Origin: an uncultured Candidatus Melainabacteria bacterium
GTDB lineage: Bacteria > Cyanobacteriota > Vampirovibrionia > Gastranaerophilales > Gastranaerophilaceae
Assembly: GCA_934754515.1 (NCBI GenBank)
Contig: CAKVIG010000003.1
Coordinates: 62,001 to 126,000, forward strand
DNA length: 64,000 nucleotides
Direction: 5' to 3'
The notes beneath the pieces were generated by a model that had not been told where the DNA came from, did not search any database, and saw only the letters and a list, made by a program, of their open reading frames with translations. Shown here in pieces: positions 58,462-64,000 of the stretch; positions within the stretch are counted from its first letter, which is position 1, and every line of letters begins with the position of its first letter. The position numbers and the translations under genes were made by a program.

Positions 58462-59895
58462 CTATATATTGTACGCAATAAATCTACATAATTCTATAAT
58501 TCTTTCAGGATAAATTCCAATAAGCATGGTAACAATTGTCGTTACCACAAGTACAAATTTTTGTGAAAAATTCGCGTTTAGAGTCGGAACAAGCGTATTT
58601 TTATCGCATTCAGCAAATAATGGAAGTAAAATTTTTAAATAATAATAAAGCGCAACTACAGTTAATAATAATAGTGCAAGCAAAAATGGAACAAAGATTA
58701 ATCCGGAATTTGCAATTGCTGTAAATAAGTAGATTTTTGCAATAAATCCTGATGTAATCGGAATTCCTGCGAGAGCTAAAATTGAAACTGCATAGGCACC
58801 TGTTAAGCCATGATTTTTGTAGAAAACACCTTTAAAATCATCTACGTTCATAGAGTTTTTGTCGCCGTAAATATTTAAGAAAGCAAAAACCGAAATATTC
58901 ATAATTACATAGCAAGCAAGATAAAATATTACGGTAGAGAGGTTGTATACAGATACAAGGCTTGCTGCTAAAAGTGCGTAAGATGAGTTTGCAGACGCAG
59001 AACACGCTAGAATTACTTTCACATTGTGCTCACGTATTGCATAAGTATTCGCCCAAAGTGCCGTGATTAAAGCTATAATTGCAACAGCAAAAGTGAGTTC
59101 AAAGCTGTTACTCAAAGGGAAAACCAAAAGTCTGCATAAGATTCCAAAGATTGCAAGTTTTGGTATTGTTGATAAAAACGCCAAAATTGAAGTTTCGGCT
59201 CCTTTATAAACATCAATAATCCAATTTGCAAACGGAAAGATTGCGAGTTTTGAAATCAGACCAAAAACTATCATAATAGCAGATATTGAATACATTATTG
59301 ACGGTTCTTGATTTGTTATAACTTCATAGATTTTTGTAAGATTCAAAGAGCCTGTAATTCCGTATAAATATGAAACTCCAAACAAAAATATACCGCTTGA
59401 AATTGCAGAGGTTAATAAATACTTGAAGCTTGCCTCTTTTGAATAGTAGCCTTTTGAAGATGCAATTAAGAAATAAGTTGAAAAACTCATTAATTCAACT
59501 GATACAAAAAGTGTCAAAAAATCGTTTGCTGAAACTATATTCATAGCTGCAAAAATTGCAGTTAAAAGAATTGCGTGAAATGTGTATGCGTGACGTTTCA
59601 TTGTTTTAACAAGATTTTTAGTGAGAAGTGCAACAAAAAATCCGCACAATAGGATTGCAAAATCAAATAACAAAGTATAACTGTCTGACATCAACGAGTT
59701 GCGGAACGCAAAATATTGCGGTTCAGTTTGCACAGTTGAAAGAAATACAATGCTCAATGATATTCCGACAATTGAAATTAAGCGTGCAAAGCGAAATTTT
59801 CTCGGATGGACGCACATGGATAAAATCAGTTGAAGGATTATAAAAAATCCTAAACAGGTTTGTGGAAGAAGTACATTAAATATATCGTTTAACAT
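58462..59895 (-). CDS. nuoN: NADH-quinone oxidoreductase subunit N (NuoN)
   Basis: 477 residues with about 14 membrane helices. The antiporter-type proton channel subunit at the end of the membrane arm. The ELMSFSTYFLIAS block holds the conserved Glu of the channel; the Lys pair regions SKLAIFPFANWIIDVYKGA and NVKVILACSASANSSYALLA follow. AAAGG before the ATG. Last of nuoK-L-M-N here, so the usual order. Confidence 0.9.
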   Translation of the reverse strand: MLNDIFNVLLPQTCLGFFIILQLILSMCVHPRKFRFARLISIVGISLSIVFLSTVQTEPQYFAFRNSLMSDSYTLLFDFAILLCGFFVALLTKNLVKTMKRHAYTFHAILLTAIFAAMNIVSANDFLTLFVSVELMSFSTYFLIASSKGYYSKEASFKYLLTSAISSGIFLFGVSYLYGITGSLNLTKIYEVITNQEPSIMYSISAIMIVFGLISKLAIFPFANWIIDVYKGAETSILAFLSTIPKLAIFGILCRLLVFPLSNSFELTFAVAIIALITALWANTYAIREHNVKVILACSASANSSYALLAASLVSVYNLSTVIFYLACYVIMNISVFAFLNIYGDKNSMNVDDFKGVFYKNHGLTGAYAVSILALAGIPITSGFIAKIYLFTAIANSGLIFVPFLLALLLLTVVALYYYLKILLPLFAECDKNTLVPTLNANFSQKFVLVVTTIVTMLIGIYPERIIELCRFIAYNI

Positions 59896-59925
59896 TATTT
59901 ACCTTTCTTTTTGGGAATTGGGGAT

Positions 59926-60000
59926 TTACCCCTCACCCGTATCCGTAAGCCTCAGCAAAGCTTCGTCAACGGCTACTCCCTCTCCCTCAAAGGGCGAGGG
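59926..60000. repeat. CCCCTC...GAGGGG intergenic repeat between nuoM and nuoN
   Basis: ACCCCTCACCC and GGGCGAGGGGT are the inverted ends; the centre GTAAGCCTCAGCAAAGCTTC resembles the GTAACGCTCAGC core at 3173 and 42128. Confidence 0.65.
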
Positions 60001-60001
60001 G

Positions 60002-61492
60002 TTAGTTGAGCATTCCCAATATTGCGTTCGGATACAATCCAAAAATTACCAAGCCTGCAAGAATTGCTGCAAGTACCAGAAACTCATGGACTGATATATC
60101 GTTGATTTTTTCGTATTCCGGTTTAAGTTCTGCAAAAAATCCTCTATGCAAGAATTTTAGCATATAACAAGAGCTTAAAATCAACAATGGTAGAGAAAAT
60201 ACGGCTGTAAATTTCAAAACTTCGCTCAAGTCAGAATTCATAGCACCGATTATTGTTAAAATTTCACTAACAAACGGAGCGAACGCAGGGACTCCTATTG
60301 AAGCCAAAACAATTAGCGTTGCAAATCCGAACAAGCGTGGCATAACGGTAGCAATTCCGCCAAGAGTATTGATATCTCTGTTTTTAAATCTCAAATAAAC
60401 AATTCCCGCAACCATAAACAGACCACAAGTTACCAGTGCGTGACCCACCATGTGGAAAACTGATGCTGAAAGTCCGATTTTATCAAAAGCACATAGTCCT
60501 AATAGAATTAAGCCCATATTAGAAATACTTGAATAAGCGACGATGCGTTTGATATCGGTTTGAGCATAAGCAATAAAGGCTGTATAGATTATATTTATCA
60601 GAGCAAAAATTGCCAACGCAGGTGCAAGCCAATGGAAAGATACGGGCATGGTTTCATAATTAAATCTATATATGCCATACGCACCGGTTTTAAGCAAAAT
60701 ACCAGCTAAAATCATACTAACAGGAGTTGGCGCATTAGTGTGCGCGTCAGGCAACCAAGTGTGCAAAGGAACAATCGGAAGTTTCACGCCAAAACCTATG
60801 AGAAGGCAAATTGCTATTAGATTTTGGATATAATCAGGTATTGCAGAATCTACAATATCTGCAAAGTTTGCTGATAAAATTCCGTTTGAAATAAAATTAT
60901 AATAATGCAGAAGCAGAATGCCTAAAAGCATTACCATACTGCCTAAAAACGTAAACAAAACGTATTTTACAGCTGATTTTTTAGCATTTTCTGCTTGTAC
61001 TTCATCTTCCTCTCTCCATTTTCCGCCGATTAAGAAATATGCAGGAATAAGTTCTAATTCCCAAAACAAGAAGAATACGAACATATCAGACGCCGTAAAA
61101 ATACCGAGAATTGATGACATTAAAAGTAAAAGCATGGAGTAATAGAACTTGTGACTTTTTCTTATATTTAATTTGCTTGCAAAGGCTGCAAGTAAAAATA
61201 CAAACGAAGTTAAAACCGTTAAAATCATTGACACAGAATCGATTTGGAACGCAAATTTAACACCGATTGATTGCACCCAATCCAGTCCAAAAAAGTGAAT
61301 TTCACTCACATAAGGATTTGCTGCATCAAAGCATGCCAGCATCAAAACCGAATACAAGAAATGGAACAGGCAAACGCCTTTTGTAAAACGGCGCACGACT
61401 ATTTCGTTTTTTGTAAACAAAGGCGATATCACAAAAAGTGATACTACAAGTGGCATGAATATTAAAAATGGTATTGATAAAAATATGTTCAT
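60002..61492 (-). CDS. nuoM: NADH-quinone oxidoreductase subunit M (NuoM)
   Basis: 496 residues, about 14 membrane helices. Start at MNIFLSIPFL because GGAG lies six bases upstream; a 43-residue upstream extension is only translated repeat sequence. The channel Glu is in FLFWELELIPAYFLIGG, with LPIVPLHTWLPDAHTNAPTP and RIVAYSSISNMGL as the other signatures. Neighbour nuoL upstream and nuoN downstream. Confidence 0.92.
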   Translation of the reverse strand: MNIFLSIPFLIFMPLVVSLFVISPLFTKNEIVVRRFTKGVCLFHFLYSVLMLACFDAANPYVSEIHFFGLDWVQSIGVKFAFQIDSVSMILTVLTSFVFLLAAFASKLNIRKSHKFYYSMLLLLMSSILGIFTASDMFVFFLFWELELIPAYFLIGGKWREEDEVQAENAKKSAVKYVLFTFLGSMVMLLGILLLHYYNFISNGILSANFADIVDSAIPDYIQNLIAICLLIGFGVKLPIVPLHTWLPDAHTNAPTPVSMILAGILLKTGAYGIYRFNYETMPVSFHWLAPALAIFALINIIYTAFIAYAQTDIKRIVAYSSISNMGLILLGLCAFDKIGLSASVFHMVGHALVTCGLFMVAGIVYLRFKNRDINTLGGIATVMPRLFGFATLIVLASIGVPAFAPFVSEILTIIGAMNSDLSEVLKFTAVFSLPLLILSSCYMLKFLHRGFFAELKPEYEKINDISVHEFLVLAAILAGLVIFGLYPNAILGMLN

Positions 61493-61522
61493 CATTTTCT
61501 CCGTTATTTGTTTTATTTTTGT

Positions 61523-61624
61523 GGATTGCTTCGTCACCTGTTTTTGTTGTTGTTCCTCGCAATGACTGAGTGTGATATTTACAAGTGGGCTGTCATTGCG
61601 AGGGCGATTAGCCCGTGGCAATCC
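61523..61624. repeat. MITE-like TCATTGCGAGG element, copy 2
   Basis: 102 bp with inverted arms GGATTGCTTCGTC...CTCGCAATGAC (61523-61566) and GTCATTGCGAGG...GTGGCAATCC (61592-61624). Same family as 13010-13101, here between nuoL and nuoM. Confidence 0.75.
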
Positions 61625-61639
61625 ATTGTGTCCTTACGG

Positions 61640-61730
61640 GTATTCACCTCACCCTAACCCTCTCCTGTAAGGCGAGGGAATAACCAAGACTTGTTTGCTC
61701 AATTGTAGGGTGCAATTTTTTGCACCAATA
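61640..61730. repeat. CCCTAACCCTCTCC repeat with GGTGCAA palindrome
   Basis: CACCTCACCCTAACCCTCTC, then AGGCGAGGG, then a GTAGGGTGCAATTTTTTGCA palindrome (61705 on), inverted identical to 8458-8480 over 23 bases. Confidence 0.65.
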
Positions 61731-61741
61731 ACTTTTCTCAT

Positions 61742-63568
61742 TTACCCAACCCCCATTTGGCTGAGCACCCATTTATATGTTACAAGTACAAATGTTATTA
61801 CTATTGTAACTAAAATAAACGCATACGCATTATACGTCTGTACATTTCCGCTCTGCAAAATTGAATCTGTTTCAGAAATCTTTTTAGAGCCGTTCGCCAC
61901 AATATTTACAAAGCCGTTCATTATATATGTTTCAACAAAATCCGAAACATTGACGCCAAATTTTAAAACCGCAGCAAAAGGCTTGTAGTTACTTAGAATC
62001 TTCACGTCAACAAAATTACAAACCAAAGCAATTTTTTCATAAACAAAACTCAAAACATGATTGTAGAATTTTTCTAAAAGCTTTGGCGTCTTTGTTAATT
62101 TTATAAGCCAATTTTTTGTATAACAAATGTACACGAAAATCCAACCTGCAAGCGCAGTATAAAAAGGTTCTGCAATTTTGTATTCACTATGGCGTCTTAT
62201 AAAGAAATAAAACGCAATATTCAAAACGAATAATATAGCAATCGGTAAATACTCTGCCCAATCAATTTTATTTTCCAACTTTTCGTCTAAAATCATCAGA
62301 ATTGAAATTCTAATTATATAAAAAGCTGTTATAAATGAAACTACACAAAATAAAACTGCACCTATTCCGCTAAGCGAACCGAACAAAATTTCTTTAGCGA
62401 CCATGCCTGAGAAGATTAAACCTGAAAGGCTAAGCGCACCGAGCAAAAATGTAACATATCCGACATAGCTGTTTTTTGTAGCTAATGACAGAAATAGCAT
62501 TGATTTAATAAGAGCGTGAGCGATTAAAAATACAATTGCAGCTTTCACGTTTTGCGCACCTACTGCTAAAAACATCAAACCTAGATTTGCAGAAGTTGAG
62601 TATGCCAAAACTTTCTTCGGATGAGTTTCAATAGAAGCTAGAATTGAGCAAACAAGTGCCGTTAAGAATCCCAGAATCATTATAAAAATGAGTAAATTGT
62701 TATCTAAACTAAAAAACGGCAACATTCTTATAAGCAAATAAACGCCCGCGACAACCATTGTTGCGGAGTGCAAAAGGGCACTAACAGGAAGTTCCGCTTC
62801 CATCGCGTCCTGTAACCAAGTATAAAACGGAAATTGAGCTGATTTTACAGCTGCGCCTACAATAAACAAACCGCTAATCAAATAAAACATAGGAGTTGAA
62901 GTGTATGCACTTAATAGTGTTGAAATTGCGTTCATATCTTCAAACGACAAAGTCGCAAAAGAAGAATTTCCTGCGTAATTATACATAAAATAAGAAACCG
63001 AAATTATACCGGCTAATAAAGCTGTATCGCCAACTCTATTCATCAAAAATACTCGTCTTGAGGCGTCTGATTTTTCTTTCTTTTTGTAGTCAAAACCGAT
63101 TAGCAAATATGACATTACTCCGACAAGTTCCCAAAAGAAATACATTTGGAAAAGGTTTGGACTGAATAAAAGTCCTGCCATTGTGAAATTAAATAAATTC
63201 AAGTATGCAAAAAATCTGTAATTTTTTGCTTCGTTTTTCATATAAGATATTGAAAACGCTTGCACCAAAAAGCTTATGACAAACAAACAAAGAGCTATTA
63301 TAAGTGATAATTTATCTATATGTACTCCGCAAGTAATCATAAAATTATTTATTTTTATAAACGAAAAACTTTGTTCGATTGTTTCTTCGAATTTAAGTAA
63401 ACTGGTTGAGCATAAAAGTGCACCCAAAAAAGATGACAAAAGTGTCAATGTATAAATAATTCTTTTATTTACATAAACAGAGAAAAATCTTCCGCACATT
63501 ATGATTAAAAATATCCATAATGGGAGAAGCAGAATCAGGTAGGTGTTGTCTAGTATTATGTTTGGCAT
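61742..63568 (-). CDS. nuoL: NADH-quinone oxidoreductase subunit L (NuoL)
   Basis: 608 residues with about 16 membrane helices and the lateral amphipathic helix region. Start at MPNIILDN; the longer open frame begins with 49 residues of translated repeat. FFWELVGVMSYLLIGFDY has the channel Glu, VGAAVKSAQFPFYTWLQDAM and EAELPVSALLHSATMV are the family signatures. Proton-pumping subunit in the NDH-1 membrane arm. Confidence 0.92.
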   Translation of the reverse strand: MPNIILDNTYLILLLPLWIFLIIMCGRFFSVYVNKRIIYTLTLLSSFLGALLCSTSLLKFEETIEQSFSFIKINNFMITCGVHIDKLSLIIALCLFVISFLVQAFSISYMKNEAKNYRFFAYLNLFNFTMAGLLFSPNLFQMYFFWELVGVMSYLLIGFDYKKKEKSDASRRVFLMNRVGDTALLAGIISVSYFMYNYAGNSSFATLSFEDMNAISTLLSAYTSTPMFYLISGLFIVGAAVKSAQFPFYTWLQDAMEAELPVSALLHSATMVVAGVYLLIRMLPFFSLDNNLLIFIMILGFLTALVCSILASIETHPKKVLAYSTSANLGLMFLAVGAQNVKAAIVFLIAHALIKSMLFLSLATKNSYVGYVTFLLGALSLSGLIFSGMVAKEILFGSLSGIGAVLFCVVSFITAFYIIRISILMILDEKLENKIDWAEYLPIAILFVLNIAFYFFIRRHSEYKIAEPFYTALAGWIFVYICYTKNWLIKLTKTPKLLEKFYNHVLSFVYEKIALVCNFVDVKILSNYKPFAAVLKFGVNVSDFVETYIMNGFVNIVANGSKKISETDSILQSGNVQTYNAYAFILVTIVITFVLVTYKWVLSQMGVG

Positions 63569-63593
63569 ATTAGGTGGGGAATAAGGTTCTGTG

Positions 63594-63768
63594 GCGTTAG
63601 CCCCTCTCCAAGGGGGAGGGTAGAATTTCAAGTTGAGCTTTGCGAAACTTAGAAATTCGGGTGGGGGATGTTCTTTAGTACAATTATAATAAGCCCCCTC
63701 ACGAAGTTGTAACACTCGTCATAGCCTCGCTAACAACTTCTCCCTCCCCCTTGGAGAGGGGCTAACGC
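63594..63768. repeat. 175-bp MITE-like element with 27-bp perfect inverted ends
   Basis: 63594-63620 (GCGTTAGCCCCTCTCC...) and 63742-63768 are exact reverse complements. The interior holds CCCCCTCACGAAGTTG and CATAGCCTCGCTAAC, related to the GTAACGCTCAGC core. No coding capacity; between nuoL and nuoK. Confidence 0.85.
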
Positions 63769-63802
63769 TCTAATCCTTTATTCCCTTCTAATTCCCCCTT
63801 TC

Positions 63803-64000
63803 TTATAAATCACTATATTTATCTATATTATCACTTTCTTTTTTCTGAAACATCAGATAAAAGATATATAATGCAACTGCGAGTTCTACTGCACCTAAGC
63901 CGATATAAAATAACGAGATTATATAACCTTCAAAATTTATATTGTCGCAATAAGTTGCAAAGGTTATAAAATTTATGTTTATACCTAAAAGCATAAATTC
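63803..64000 (-). CDS. nuoK: NADH-quinone oxidoreductase subunit K (NuoK), 5' partial
   Basis: Only the C-terminal 65 residues are in the window, in frame to the edge; the gene's start lies beyond 64000. EFMLLGININFITFATYCDN matches the NuoK segment with Glu and Met-Leu-Asn/Gly-x-Asn-x-Asn, and IGLGAVELAVALYIFYLMFQ has the second conserved Glu. Ends IDKYSDL. First visible gene of the nuoK-L-M-N run. Confidence 0.88.
   Translation of the reverse strand, partial: EFMLLGININFITFATYCDNINFEGYIISLFYIGLGAVELAVALYIFYLMFQKKESDNIDKYSDL

Noticed and set aside
61493..61621. A 43-residue N-terminal extension of NuoM.
   Set aside because: Encoded by the repeat element; a GGAG site supports the start at 61492.
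63569..63715. A 49-residue N-terminal extension of NuoL.
   Set aside because: Translated repeat rich in Pro; no homology to NuoL starts.
1..64000. CRISPR array or cas genes.
   Set aside because: No regularly spaced direct repeats; all repeats found are palindromic and intergenic.

Overview
The window is AT-rich chromosomal DNA from a bacterium with two membranes: it encodes an Omp85/BamA protein, an LptD-like barrel, MsbA and an O/P-type porin. Gene content (FNT formate channel, NDH-1 type NuoK-L-M-N, non-photosynthetic genes, low GC), cyanobacterial-style details (Omp85 with a long disordered N-terminus, promoter boxes matching the HLR1 consensus of the cyanobacterial regulator RpaB) and a set of small lineage-specific proteins fit a gut Melainabacteria/Vampirovibrionia member, probably order Gastranaerophilales. 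The taxon is inferred and not proven by any marker gene here.

Layout. 1-8.8 kb: partial metallo-beta-lactamase hydrolase, TPR protein, PfkB kinase, a C39/papain-like orphan, FocA channel, porin and two orphans. 8.8-14.5 kb (minus): GrpE, DnaJ, beta-propeller lipoprotein, O-methyltransferase, GtrB-like glycosyltransferase; RuvA. 14.6-27.0 kb: a complete ~12.3 kb integrative element inserted in the 3' end of tRNA-Ser(UGA), bounded by a 27-bp direct repeat, with tyrosine integrase, excisionase-like protein, two XRE regulators, DUF3987-like helicase, CHC2/TOPRIM primase, a family-1 uracil-DNA glycosylase, a WG-repeat/DnaB-like fusion with a broken P-loop and, beside attR, an 892-residue HEPN-STAND-TPR-cold-shock fusion. 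There are no capsid or conjugation genes, so it looks like a phage-satellite-type island with defence cargo. 27.0-32.9 kb: exported deaminase, HExxH orphan, WecB, RsgA, polyprenyl synthase, PAP2-like protein. 32.9-38.8 kb (minus): envelope operon msbA, 37-residue membrane protein, M23 peptidase, LptD-like barrel, class II aldolase. 39.0-49.2 kb: a divergent chaperone-usher-like surface-fibre locus and BamA. 49.2-58.4 kb: SurE, MutS, Nfo-like nuclease, formyltransferase, C_GCAxxG_C_C protein and two orphans. 58.4-64 kb (minus): nuoK(partial)-L-M-N.

Signals spanning the window. (1) A bipartite promoter-like motif TAGCAA-N15/16-GTTTT precedes five transcription units of unrelated orphan proteins; four of the six proteins encoded there share a short N-terminal Phe-Lys/Gln/His-Ala/Gly/Ser motif. 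This suggests a lineage-specific regulon of possibly secreted proteins. (2) HLR1-like boxes lie at about -60 to -40 of several promoters. (3) Families of GC-richer palindromic repeats, some with perfect terminal inverted repeats of 18-27 bp, fill nearly every long intergenic gap, including every junction of the nuo operon. (4) Several genes without a ribosome binding site have a promoter placed so that the mRNA starts at or near the start codon.

Three real small genes under 60 codons were found by reading the gaps (37, 57 and 58 residues).
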